A stretch of DNA of 48,482 bases from an uncultured Clostridia bacterium. GTDB lineage: Bacteria; Bacillota; Clostridia; Christensenellales; Borkfalkiaceae. Position numbers and translations under genes: made by a program. The notes beneath the pieces are model-generated. The model saw only the letters and a list, made by a program, of their open reading frames with translations, was not told the origin of the DNA and did no database searches. The stretch is from positions 1-48,482 of the forward strand of contig CANQJF010000012.1 of assembly GCA_947624225.1 (NCBI GenBank), given 5' to 3'. This document shows positions 13,501 through 22,400 of this stretch, piece by piece (positions within the stretch are counted from its first letter, which is position 1; every line of letters begins with the position of its first letter).

Positions 13501-15168
13501 TTACGCGGGCAGGATCACGATGGCGAGGCCGCAAAAGATGATGAGAGAGACGGCATCCACAATGGTCGTGATAAAAGGCGACGCGACGGCGGCCGGGTCC
13601 AGCTTGCACTTTTTGACGAGCAGCGGCAGCATACACCCCACGATCTTGGCGAGCACGATGGTGCACGCGAGCGCGAGGGACACCACGGCGCACAGGAGGG
13701 GCGTGTAATCGCGGAAGCCGAACAGAAGATTGTCGATGAGCATGAGCTTGGCAAAGCATGCAATACCCAACGTGACGGAGAGCAGAAGCGAGGCGCGCAA
13801 TTCTTTCCAAAGCACTTTCCACGTGTCCGCGGTGGTGAGCTCGCCGAGTGCGAGGGCGCGGATGACGGTGACCGAGGCCTGCGAGCCCGAGTTCCCGCCC
13901 GTATCCATGAGCATGGGCACGCACGCAAACAGCACCGTGCTGATGGCGTTGAGCCTGCTTTCAAACGTGTTGATGATGAGCCCCGTAAACGTCGCCGAGA
14001 TCATGAGAATGAGCAGCCACGGCGCGCGATTCTTCCAAATGGAAAAGACGCTCGTCTTTAAATAGGGCTTGTTCTCATGGACGATACCGACCATGTGTTC
14101 GAGGTCCTCGGTGTTCTCCTCTTCGAGGACGGTCATGGCGTCGTCGACGGTGACGATGCCGACGAGGCGACGCTCCCTGTCTACGACGGGAATGGCGAGG
14201 AAGCCGTAATCGGAGATCTTGCGCGCAACATCCTCCCTGTCGTCGAGCGTGTCGACATAGATGACGTTGTCCTCCATGATATCGGAGATGAGCGCGTCCG
14301 GCGGGGCGAGCATGAGGTCCTTGGCGGTCACCAAGCCGATGAGCTCATTGTTGGGATTGGTGACGTAACAGGTGTAGATGGTCTCCTTGTCGATGGCCGT
14401 TGCGCGAATGCGATCGAAAGCCTCTTTCACGGACATGGTAGGCACGAATCGCACGAACTCTATGGTCATGATGCTTCCCGCGCTGTCCTTGGGATACTTT
14501 AAAATTTCGTTGATATAGGCCCGCGTCTCGTTGTCGCTCTGGGCGAGGAGGCGTTTGACGACGCTCGACGGCATCTCCTCGATGAGGTCGACCGTATCGT
14601 CGAGGAAGAGCTCATCCATCACGTCTTTGATCTCGCGGTCGGTGAGCTTTCGGAGCAATTTTTCCTGTGTGTCGCTGTCGATCTCGACGAACATCTGCGC
14701 GGCGAGGTCCTTGGGGAGGATGCGGTAGAGGACGGCGAGGTCCTCATCCTTGGCGCTCTCAAAGACTTCGGCGAGGTCGATCTCGTTCATCGAGGAGAGC
14801 AGCGGCTTTAAGACGGAGAATTTTCTCTCTTCGAGGAGTTTTAAGATCTCGTCCTCCTCGGCAATGCGGCGGGCGACCTCCTCCGGCATGTCCTCGATGA
14901 TGTCGGCCGTGTCGTCGACAGAGACGTCCTCCATGACCTCCTGCAACTCGTCGTCCCGAAGGCCTGTGATGATGGTCTGTTGCAAGGGGGCGTCGAGCAA
15001 GACCAAGACGTCCGCGAGGAAGTCGGGATCGAGGGCGCGGCAGAACGGGATGATGTCCTCCTCCCCCATTTCCGACAAAATAAGAGCCGCCTCATCGGGT
15101 TTTTTCACCGATGCGGCAGCTTGATCATAGTCCTTTTCTGCAAGGAATGTTTGAATTTCTTTTTCCAT
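13501..15168 (-). CDS. mgtE: Magnesium transporter MgtE
   Basis: This 555-aa Mg2+ channel/transporter has a long cytosolic N-domain of MgtE_N superhelical repeats (two clear copies of D-D-T-x-D-[IL]-I-E-[DE]-M-P near residues 85 and 197). A CBS pair follows (about 250-370), then a five-helix membrane domain with the pore motif D-T-G-G-N-S-G-S-Q-A-S-V-T-V-I-R-A-L-A-L-G-E-L at about 429-451. Typical MgtE is about 450 aa; the extra 100 residues are in an enlarged N-domain. The ATG at 15168 follows GGAGGTG. A good promoter about 140 nt upstream leaves a leader that may be regulatory, though I see no M-box core. Confidence 0.93.
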   Translation of the reverse strand: MEKEIQTFLAEKDYDQAAASVKKPDEAALILSEMGEEDIIPFCRALDPDFLADVLVLLDAPLQQTIITGLRDDELQEVMEDVSVDDTADIIEDMPEEVARRIAEEDEILKLLEERKFSVLKPLLSSMNEIDLAEVFESAKDEDLAVLYRILPKDLAAQMFVEIDSDTQEKLLRKLTDREIKDVMDELFLDDTVDLIEEMPSSVVKRLLAQSDNETRAYINEILKYPKDSAGSIMTIEFVRFVPTMSVKEAFDRIRATAIDKETIYTCYVTNPNNELIGLVTAKDLMLAPPDALISDIMEDNVIYVDTLDDREDVARKISDYGFLAIPVVDRERRLVGIVTVDDAMTVLEEENTEDLEHMVGIVHENKPYLKTSVFSIWKNRAPWLLILMISATFTGLIINTFESRLNAISTVLFACVPMLMDTGGNSGSQASVTVIRALALGELTTADTWKVLWKELRASLLLSVTLGIACFAKLMLIDNLLFGFRDYTPLLCAVVSLALACTIVLAKIVGCMLPLLVKKCKLDPAAVASPFITTIVDAVSLIIFCGLAIVILPA

Positions 15169-15222
15169 AGCCTCACCTCCACGCAAAAATTCAAGGCGTG
15201 CACAGACGAGGGCAGGCTGAAA

Positions 15223-15285
15223 CTAAGCGGACATCGCCGCAAAAAGCCCGACCCGTATGTCTGCGCTGGTACTTCGTCCTTTCAC
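15223..15285 (-). other. Possible leader peptide ORF in the mgtE 5' UTR
   Basis: A GTG at 15285, with GGAGG 10 nt upstream, opens a 20-codon frame (M-K-G-R-S-T-S-A-D-I-R-V-G-L-F-A-A-M-S-A) ending 54 nt before mgtE. An 8-bp pairing of GCGCAGAC with GTCTGTGC brackets part of it. Whether it is translated is unknown. Confidence 0.25.
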
Positions 15286-15317
15286 GGCGTGTGATCCTCC
15301 TCTTTGATTTCCCCTAT

Positions 15318-15346
15318 ATTATATCCATACGGCGAAAAAAAGTCAA
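15318..15346 (-). promoter_or_regulatory. mgtE promoter
   Basis: On the minus strand TTGACT (15346-15341), a 17-nt spacer and TATAAT (15323-15318). The predicted start near 15311 gives a leader of about 140 nt. Confidence 0.75.
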
Positions 15347-15418
15347 CGGTTTGACGCCACAGAAAAAAGATTTTTCCGCGGGCTTGTCGCCCCCTCCATG
15401 GGGGGTGGAACGGCGAAT

Positions 15419-15564
15419 GAGCCCCCTCCATGGGAGGGGGTGGAACGGCGCAATTCTCATTCAACAGCCCGGTGGGCTGTGAATGGCGCCGTGACAGGAG
15501 GCGTGGCCTCGCCGACGGGGTTGCGACGGTCCCTGCCGCCGCAACGGATTAAGGGGGTGGGGCG
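15419..15564 (+). repeat. Dispersed repeat of about 143 bp, direct copy 2
   Basis: It aligns in the same orientation with 2435-2575, sharing CAATTCTCATTCAACAGCCC and CAGGAGGCGTGGCCTCGCC. Confidence 0.75.
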
Positions 15565-15624
15565 GGCAACCAAGCAAGGGACTTTCACTGTCATACCGAC
15601 CCCGCCCGCGGCCTATCCCCCCGC

Positions 15625-15661
15625 TGTCATACCAGGCCCCAACGGGGCTGAGTGTATCCCC
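15625..15661 (+). repeat. Variable-hairpin repeat, copy 6
   Basis: TGTCATACC and GAGTGTATCCCC enclose GGCCCC-AAC-GGGGCT. Confidence 0.7.
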
Positions 15662-15844
15662 TAAAACGAAGTCCGATTCTCTTGTCGCCCCTGTAAGGGG
15701 AGATGTTGAGGCGAAGCCGAGACAGAGGGGTTTCAAACCGCAAATTCGGAATGTTGTGGAAACCCTTTCGGCGCACAAGAGCAGTGCGCCACTGTCTCGG
15801 ACAGATAGAACCCTGTCCTACTTCGCCTTCGGCTCGTGTCGCCC

Positions 15845-16247
15845 TTAGTCTACAATAGAAGCCTCGGGCGTTCGGTCACCGTTCGCGCGGCAAATGCGCG
15901 TATATGCCTTTTCAAGCTCTTTGGAATCAAGAGAATCGTCCAAGAGTATCTTGAACAGCCGAAAACGCGCGTCGCCCTTTTCGGGAAGCCGATACCCGAC
16001 GACCGCGCCGTTTTTCTGTTCATTCTTATATATGTCCGCCGCCTCGACGGACAATATCCGATACCCTCTGCGCATGGGAGTATTATAGCACAAAACAGCG
16101 CAAAAAGCAAATATATAGGTTTCCAAAAGTGCCTGATTTTGCGTCTCATGCAGGACGGCATAAATGTTTTCATCGAGCCAAACTTTGATTTCCTTCCGCA
16201 CGCCGTTTTTCTGCGTGACGGTGAATTGGATTCTTAGCTTTTTTCAT
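15845..16247 (-). pseudogene. Small frameshifted gene, resembles N-part of sigma/HTH-type small proteins
   Basis: GGAGGA followed 6 nt later by ATG (16247) marks a clear start, but that frame ends after 25 codons. One base fewer in the A6 run at 16239-16244 would give M-K-K-L-R-I-Q-F-T-V-T-Q-K-N-G-V-R-K-E-I-K-V-W-L-D, continuous with the long frame to 15845. That sequence resembles the opening of small clostridial proteins with sigma-factor-like HTH regions. The expected C-terminal HTH is absent, and the last codons (R-T-P-E-A-S-I-V-D) come from an intergenic repeat also present at 13029-13067, so the 3' end looks replaced. An intact but unusual gene starting at GTG 16201 is the alternative. 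Confidence 0.45.
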
Positions 16248-16253
16248 AAAAAA

Positions 16254-16291
16254 TCCTCCGATTTTTGATTTTGAAAATCGCAATCGGAGGA
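16254..16291 (-). promoter_or_regulatory. Hairpin that buries the ribosome site of the 16247 start
   Basis: A 10-bp stem pairs TCCTCCGATT (16291-16282, minus strand) with AATCGGAGGA (16263-16254), which contains the Shine-Dalgarno. TTTTTT follows directly, so it could act as a terminator or as an RBS-masking hairpin. Confidence 0.5.
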
Positions 16292-16422
16292 AAACTGCCG
16301 CAAGCAGAAAAAGACCCGACCACGGTGAGTATATCGCAGACGGGTTTTTTGCGACAAAAAAGCCGCACAAAAGCAATCCCTCAATGGGGTTAACTCTTGT
16401 GCGACGTGGAGAACTTCTTTAA

Positions 16423-16948
16423 TTATTCGGATAGCCCCTGTTCCGAGACAAGCCCCTTTGGGACGATTTTCCCATACATAATGTTCTCAAATTCTTCTAT
16501 TGTCCCCTGCACGATTAGGTCTTTTTGAAATAAAAATATATTGGATTTATGTGGAAAACAAAAATATATTTTATACCAATTCCCCATATCGACGACTTTT
16601 TTAATGTTACCGATGGGTTTCGTTTCCGACCTCTGTACTCCTTCTGCGGAAATGGTATCTCCCTCTATCACGATATGCCATAAAAGCTCTCCGTCATAGA
16701 CCTTTCCGTTTTTTCCGTATATTTATTTTTCGGTAAATGGATGTTCCGGGCCTCAATGAGGCAAAGAATACGAACATTGCAACAGGAATCAGCATCAAAA
16801 TAATCCAATCGCGCATGATCGACAGTACAACCGATAAAACAATGAACGATATACATACCATGAGCGCGATGATAAAACCCAATTTCCAGGAGGATTCAAT
16901 GAAAAATTTCTTACATTCCTTAGACAGGTGTCCTGTAAATTCTATCAT
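16423..16948 (-). pseudogene. YcxB-like membrane protein, frameshifted
   Basis: The 5' part (16948 to about 16730) encodes M-I-E-F-T-G-H-L-S-K-E-C-K-K-F-F and two adjacent membrane helices. Comparison with its duplicate at 17756-17995 shows about 4 extra nt near 16722-16735 (CGAAAAATAAATATACGG here, CGAAAAAGATACGG there), which breaks the frame. The 3' part resumes as a cytosolic domain: Y-D-G-E-L-L-W-H-I-V-I-E-G-D ... I-K-K-V-V-D-M-G-N-W-Y-K-I-Y-F ... L-F-Q-K-D-L-I-V-Q-G-T-I-E-E-F. This layout fits the YcxB-like family (two TM plus C-terminal domain). The ATG at 16948 directly follows the stop of the upstream gene. It lies in AT-rich DNA unlike its surroundings. Confidence 0.65.
16618..16862 (-). 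repeat. Duplicated YcxB-like gene segment, copy A
   Basis: It aligns directly with 17756-17995 at high nucleotide identity. Both encode I-E-G-D-T-I-S-A-E-G-V-Q-R-S-E-T-K and the membrane helices upstream of it. Confidence 0.8.
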
Positions 16949-17470
16949 CTATTTCCGCGCCCCTTGGCGAAGGATTATAACTTGATCATATTTTGGAGAA
17001 TATGCTATCGAGATTTGTTTCCCGACGTATTTTACCAGCATTTTGTGATATCCTAAAAATTTATTCGGTCGCTGTGTTTGCTCCTTTTTTACTCCGTTAA
17101 TGTAAAAACGAACTGCAATTTGATAAGGGGCGTATACAGGAGATAATAAATCCAACCGGTATACACTAGCTTTTAATACAACCGCATCCTGCTTCCATTT
17201 TTGTACTTCTTTAATATTCCTTTTATGATACAGTAATAAACTAACTGCAACACATATCAGAAATAATGCAAAAGTATTTATTAAAATCAAGGTAATTACG
17301 ATTTTACTTTCTAAAACCATAAGCCCCTCACGTGAACTTATGACGACCGCTATCGTAACGATAGGAATTAGCATTGCGGTTATAAGCAACGCATACAAAC
17401 CTATGAGATCCCTGCGACCAACATATTTTCCGTATTTTACTGAAGCCGCTATATTGGATTCCGATATCAT
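16949..17470 (-). CDS. Membrane protein of unknown function
   Basis: This 173-aa protein has two N-terminal membrane helices (about residues 22-44 and 55-78) and a soluble C-terminal domain rich in beta-strand patterns (V-V-L-K-A-S-V-Y-R-L-D-L ... Y-Q-I-A-V-R-F-Y-I-N-G-V-K-K ... K-Q-I-S-I-A-Y-S-P-K-Y-D-Q-V-I-I-L). That architecture is common among small immunity-type or DUF3592-like membrane proteins; I cannot assign a family. I chose ATG 17470 because AGGTGG lies 8 nt upstream; ATG 17476 and GTG 17482 are in frame. Its stop abuts the start of the YcxB-like pseudogene, and it lies in an AT-rich block consistent with transfer. Confidence 0.65.
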   Translation of the reverse strand: MISESNIAASVKYGKYVGRRDLIGLYALLITAMLIPIVTIAVVISSREGLMVLESKIVITLILINTFALFLICVAVSLLLYHKRNIKEVQKWKQDAVVLKASVYRLDLLSPVYAPYQIAVRFYINGVKKEQTQRPNKFLGYHKMLVKYVGKQISIAYSPKYDQVIILRQGARK

Positions 17471-17997
17471 ACACATAACCACCTAAAGAACCTTATCATC
17501 CATAGGGGCGATTCACCCATAAAGCCTTGACCAACGGCTTCATCTGCATTTAATGAATTCCCCATTCCCTCATTTAACACATAATTCATACCTGCTCCAC
17601 CAATGAAGCCTCCCGATATCCCACCGATTGTCTTTCCAGCGCTCATTAAAAACTCTGTTGAAAATACTTTACCAAACTTTACACCGGATGAAAGATGTGT
17701 TGTATTGCTAAAAGCATATCCCAATTGCTCTCCCAAAGATTCACCGATTGTCCCTTTCGTTTCCGACCTCTGTACTCCTTCTGCGGAAATTGTATCTCCC
17801 TCTATCACAATATGCCATAAAAGCTCTCCGTTATAGCCCCTTCCGTTTTCCCCGTATCTTTTTCGATAAATGGATGTTTCTGATCTTAATGAGGCAAGGA
17901 ATATGAACATTGCAACAGGAATCAGCATCAAAATAAATATCCAATCGTCCATAATCGACAACACAATAGATAAAACAATGAACGGAATACATACCAC
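17467..17997 (-). pseudogene. Chimeric ORF: YcxB-like N-half joined to a toxin-linker-like tail
   Basis: The first 80 or so residues repeat the membrane and linker part of the YcxB-like gene at 16423-16948 (F-I-V-L-S-I-V-L-S-I-M ... I-E-G-D-T-I-S-A-E-G-V-Q-R-S-E-T-K). Directly after E-T-K the sequence changes to G-T-I-G-E-S-L-G-E-Q-L-G-Y-A-F ... G-K-T-I-G-G-I-S-G-G-F-I-G-G-A-G-M-N-Y-V-L-N-E-G, a glycine-rich stretch like those preceding toxin domains in Rhs/polymorphic toxins. The annotated start is a GTG with no good ribosome site, and the N-terminal soluble part seen in the other copy is missing. I read it as a recombination product, not a working gene. Confidence 0.55.
17756..17995 (-). 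repeat. Duplicated YcxB-like gene segment, copy B
   Basis: This is the direct duplicate of 16618-16862. It keeps the open frame where copy A has a 4-nt insertion. Confidence 0.8.
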
Positions 17998-18022
17998 GAT
18001 GACACCATTCCTTTGACTATAC

Positions 18023-18529
18023 TTACTTCTCCTCCTGATCCGACTTTAATAATTGCATGTCAACCCAACGTTTTTGAATCATTTCTTGGAGGTTGAAGGC
18101 GATTTCTTGAGTTTTTTTGCAATCAAATTCAAATGGATAAACAAATTCAAATGGATAAAGCGACAATTTATTGGGATCATAATGATAACCTTCCACTTTA
18201 AAGACAAAAAAATCCGTACCTTTCCATCCTTTGCGACGTTCTATACCCAGAATTTGAGAAAAAGGGATCACATAGCGATGAAAAAGAAATTTGAATATGA
18301 TTTTTTCATCGTGGATTTCTATAATGCGCATTGTCTTTATAAAATACCATGAAACAAGAACAGTATATGCTACGATTATACATGTTCCCACTAACCATGA
18401 AACAATATTTTGGGGGTTTATTATCCACTCTCTTATTGCCAGTACGCAACAACCAATAATAAACAGGTACGCAAACACCATCAGAAAGACCCCGTCACGA
18501 GAAGAAATAAACTTTATAGGCTTCTTCAT
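18023..18529 (-). CDS. Membrane protein with bacterial PH-like domain
   Basis: This 168-aa protein has two N-terminal helices (about residues 14-32 and 42-63) and a cytosolic domain whose pattern I-I-E-I-H-D-E-K-I-I-F-K-F-L-F-H-R-Y-V-I-P-F-S-Q-I-L-G-I-E-R-R suggests a bacterial PH (YdbS/DUF-type) domain. An 18-nt tandem duplication gives Y-P-F-E-F-V directly followed by Y-P-F-E-F-D near residue 127. GGGGGT precedes the ATG at 18529. It is the first gene of the AT-rich minus-strand cluster down to 16423, whose other members are membrane proteins or fragments. An immunity or accessory role near a lost toxin is possible but unproven. Confidence 0.65.
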   Translation of the reverse strand: MKKPIKFISSRDGVFLMVFAYLFIIGCCVLAIREWIINPQNIVSWLVGTCIIVAYTVLVSWYFIKTMRIIEIHDEKIIFKFLFHRYVIPFSQILGIERRKGWKGTDFFVFKVEGYHYDPNKLSLYPFEFVYPFEFDCKKTQEIAFNLQEMIQKRWVDMQLLKSDQEEK

Positions 18530-18693
18530 GCGACCCCCATTACTTCAACAAATTTACAAGTTCTTTAAACCCTAAGGATACACAAAATGCCAGTGTAGCC
18601 ATATGCGAAAAAAATATGAAATTAAGTGGCACTTTCAGTTTACCACACCCTGTGGGGTTTTGCAATCGTTTGTGCAAAAATTGTGCAAAAAAA

Positions 18694-18725
18694 CCGACCG
18701 CGGCTTTTTTGAAAGCCGCGGTCGG
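18694..18725 (-). terminator. Intrinsic terminator of the giant-gene operon
   Basis: A perfect 14-bp stem (18694-18707 with 18712-18725). On the minus strand it is followed by seven T residues (18693-18687), and it lies about 95 nt past the stop of the proline-rich protein. Confidence 0.9.
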
Positions 18726-18819
18726 CCCGTGCATCGACAAAGAAACTCGGCAGCGGATCGGCCCCTTTAAGAGGCCGGTCCGCTCTTTCTTGGGATGCCG
18801 AGTAAAATCAGACAAGATA

Positions 18820-19401
18820 TTATTCCTGCCGGAAGTTGGGGGTAGTAAGCGGAGTGCGCTGCTGCGTTTGGGGCATCGCGGTCGGCGCGGGCGCATTCCG
18901 GGGATCCTGCACGATCGGCGATGCCGCGCGTAAATCCGGGACCCCGAGCACAATGGGCGGAAGCACAACGGGACCGCGATTCCCCTGCCTGTTCGCACCT
19001 GTCCTTTGACCATTCTTCACAGGTGTATTCTGCCTCGGCGTTTCAAACACCCCGGGTATCTTCAAGGGCGGGAGCACGATGGGCGGAAGCACAATGAGAC
19101 CGCTGTTTCCCTGTCCGTTTGCGCCGTTACCGCGTTGCACGGGCGCCTTTCGGGATTTCGGCGCTTTCGCGGGCGGGAGCACGGCAATGCCGCCGCGGTC
19201 CTTCCGTTTGCCGGCATCTTTCTCGGAAGAAATATCCTGCTCCCCTGACAACGCTTTGGATGCAGACTTCTTGCCCACTTTTTTGGTCGTGCGATACACG
19301 ATGAACGCGATGTTCAGCGTCAGCAAGATCAAAGCGGCTATCGAGAGCACGAAGATGATTGATATTTCGGGGAATCCGAACGACGTGAGAAGATTAAACA
19401 T
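18820..19401 (-). CDS. Proline-rich single-TM protein coupled to the giant adhesin
   Basis: This 193-residue protein has one membrane helix (about residues 14-36) followed by a basic stretch R-T-T-K-K-V-G-K-K-S. The rest is disordered-looking and rich in Pro, Asn, Gln and Gly. Two repeats are visible: G-N-G-A-N-G-Q-G-N-S-G-L-I-V-L-P-P-I-V-L, then G-A-N-R-Q-G-N-R-G-P-V-V-L-P-P-I-V-L. By the positive-inside rule the tail would be cytoplasmic, though this is uncertain. The ATG overlaps the end of the giant gene by 8 nt with GAGGTG as ribosome site, so translation is coupled. I know no family for it. A role in export, anchoring or assembly of the giant protein is inferred from the coupling only. 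Confidence 0.75.
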   Translation of the reverse strand: MFNLLTSFGFPEISIIFVLSIAALILLTLNIAFIVYRTTKKVGKKSASKALSGEQDISSEKDAGKRKDRGGIAVLPPAKAPKSRKAPVQRGNGANGQGNSGLIVLPPIVLPPLKIPGVFETPRQNTPVKNGQRTGANRQGNRGPVVLPPIVLGVPDLRAASPIVQDPRNAPAPTAMPQTQQRTPLTTPNFRQE

Positions 19402-22400
19402 TTGTCACCTCGCGTGAAGCGTTTTTCCTTGACTTTTTTCGGCGTGAGACCATGATGGATATTGCCGTAACCGCCAACAAGACGATCAGCAAAGCGAGCA
19501 ACGCAACGATAATGTAGAACAGCGTCATGTCCGGCAAGATGGTCCATTCCAGCGTGATATCCCCTTGAGAACCGTCCTCCCATTCGTAATTGACTTTATC
19601 GAGAATGGATATTGACGCGTGGTAAGTTCCGTCGTAATAGGACACTTGTCCGGAGATCTGCTGTGCCTCCCCGAGGAAGTTTTCGGGCTCAAACGTCCAC
19701 ACACCGTCTTTCTCCGTTACGGAGGAGCTGTCTACCGTGGGTTTTGCCAGTTGAACGCGCGAGATCGTGAATGTTGATGCGGCCGATACAAAGCTCTCGT
19801 AATTGGCGCTGCTGTCCGCTTTTGCACGTACAAGATAAACGCCTGCGTTCACGGGCTCGACTACTGTCCATACCCCGGTGCCCGGCACGGAATATTCATA
19901 GATCACCCTGCCGCTGAATGCCTTGCCGCTTTCAAACTTGCCGCTTGCAGCGGGAGCCGCGTGCTTCGAGCCGTATGTCCAGTCCGAAATAACGGGCGCA
20001 CTGAATTTCACGGTGGACTTGTTTACAACAAAGTATGCCGTTCCATACTCCGAACGCTCGCCCGTTGCCCACACATAGTTGCGCGTATCAAGAAGTTTCA
20101 AATCCACGGCATAGCCGCCTTCGCGGACGTCCACAACGCCCTCCGTCACGGGCAGACCTTGGATGACCTCTATCACGCCCCCGCCGAATAAACTCTCGAC
20201 GTAATCCTTGTCGAGGAAGTGTCTGGTACCGTCATAGAAAACGGTTCCCTTGGAAAGCGGGATATCGGCGAGGGAAATTTCTCTCGGCTCGATCCTGAAT
20301 TCACAGGTGATCGCACCCGTATTGGATGTGTAGTTGTTGCTCAACACAAATTCCCTTTTATAGGTACCCGCCTCGGTAGGCATCACGGTACTGCGTGCAT
20401 AGACGGTGTCGCCCACTCCGGAGTAGTAAACCGTATGCGGCAGGAACCTGTCATTATCGGACAGATTGAGCTGAGGGAAGAAGCGGAGCGCCTTTGCGGT
20501 GGGTTTGAGTTCGCCCGTTTCGGCGATGATATCCTTCCCGTCGTAACCGCGGATGGAGAATTCGGGTTCGGACACACCATAGACGCCATTTTTGGCCGTT
20601 TTCATGATGACCTTGACTTCCAGCTTGCTGATCGCAAAGAAGAGCTGTGCCGAATAGCCGTGGAATGCATCGCTGTCGATCCACGCGATGGCCGTATACC
20701 GATCTGCATTGAGCGGACATTCGCGCGACCAGCCTTCGGGCGTGGCGTCGCCGTTTTTCCAACTGAAAAACTCTGTGGGAGTGTTCGTGCCTCTCGGCGC
20801 ATAGAGCAGAACGAAGTCCTCGCCGAACCGGAAGTAGTGCGTTGCGCCGTCTGCAAAGTAAGCCACTTTTGCACTCTCGGTGGGCGCTTGGCTGTAAGGG
20901 AATTCAAGCTCGGGCGAATTGGCATCTATGCCATAGAATTCCACGATGTTGAGATTTCTGCCCTCGCCGCTGGTTTTCATGATCGAGAATGTGAATAGCT
21001 TCCAATCCTCTTTTTCGTTGGGGACCCAGCAATAATTATCGGAGTCCACAAGATGGACATAGAATTCATAGGTTCCGACTGCTGTTACCTTCACGTTGTT
21101 CTCGTCTTTGACCCGGAAGATCGTGCCGTAGCCCGCGTTTTCCTTGACGGCTTCGATTGCCGAGTGCTCCGCACCGTCCCAATCAAAGGTCTTGACGGTG
21201 ATCCAATCGCTGAACACGCGTGCCTTGGTGATGACAAAGTCGTCCTCAATGTGGGTAATCTGCTCACCCGCTTCGTTCACGAGCACGAAGTTGCGGTTGT
21301 AGGCGTAACTCTCGCTCTTTTCGTTGACGCCAATGCGGACGCAAACCTTATACTCGCCCGCCTTATCGGGGGCAGCGGACACATAGTCCGTGAGGGCATG
21401 GTGCCACGTTCCGTCGTTGGAGGCGCCGTAATAAGCGTATTCGAGCGTGATACGGCTGAGGAACATATTGTGGCTTGCGGGTTCGCCGCCATAGTAAGAG
21501 AGCACTGCGGAGGCGGGAAGAATCGTGGAGCCGTATTCGCCGCCCATGAGCACTTGGTCGCGGAAGCTCACGGTGAGCTTGCGGGGCGTGATCCGGATCG
21601 TAAGTTTGTTCGACGAGCATCCCGCATAATTGTCGGTATCGGGAATGACGATCTGCAACTTGTAGTCGCCGACATCTACGGGCGTATAGTCGATTTCCCT
21701 ATCGACGCCATTCACCGTCTTATAGAACTTGTACTGTGCCGTCGCTCTGCCGAAGGCCGCTTCGAACGAATAGAATCCCTTGTGCGGCTCTACGGTGAGT
21801 TCGGGATCTGTGCCCGCTTCATAGCCGTCATACTCCCACGAAGCCGATTTACCGCCGAACACTTCCAGCGAGACGCTGTTGCCCGCCTTCTTGATCTCAA
21901 AGTTGATGTCTGCCGCGTCGGAGTTTGTGGTATCCCACATGTAGTTCTTTGCGAGATCTCCCGTGAGGGTGAGATGGATGGGATAGAGGCCCACGTTTTC
22001 ACCTTTTTCGGATACGGCGGTGAAGGGACTGCCCTTTCTGTCGCCTGCAAGCAAGAAGCTCTCATCGGCCTCCATCAAGGCAATGAACGCATTGAGGTCG
22101 GCCTGGGAAACACCCTGCGCCGCGCCCGTGTAGACAGGCTTGAAACCATCTCGTCCGTATGCCTTTTCCTGCACATAGCTCGTCAAGAGCACCTTCTTTG
22201 CGATGCTGTAACTCGTAATGTTGGCGCCCGTCACGTTGTAGTTTCTGGCGTCGGTCTCGCCGAGGACGAGCGCGACCTCATACAGGCCTGCGTTCGTCGG
22301 CTGCTGCATGGAGCTGCTGCCGATGCCGTCGTATGCCGATTCGGCAAACAGGAAGCCCACCGTTGCGCCGCAAGGCAATGCTTCTCCCGCGCCGTATTCC

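Larger units (their letters stand above)
15347..15844. other. Non-coding repeat mosaic upstream of mgtE
   Basis: There is no supported gene. It holds two CCCCTCCATGGGGG-type hairpins, the direct copy of the 2435-2575 repeat, one variable-hairpin repeat (15625-15661) and the start of the CGTGTCGCCCTTAG element that supplies the last codons of the ORF ending at 15845. Confidence 0.7.

Noticed and set aside
15169..15311. M-box (ykoK) magnesium riboswitch upstream of mgtE
   Set aside because: The AGGTGAGGCT seen next to the start is simply the ribosome site. The other conserved M-box blocks are absent.
18540..18602. 20-codon ORF (M-A-T-L-A-F-C-V-S-L-G-F) upstream of the PH-like gene
   Set aside because: It has no ribosome site and no supporting promoter; it could be a remnant of a lost gene, but nothing shows it is translated.
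19394..19560. LPxTG sortase signal at the C-terminus of the giant protein
   Set aside because: L-P-D-M-T sits at the right place before the membrane helix, but positions 4 and 5 do not fit the sortase motif. Left as a curiosity.
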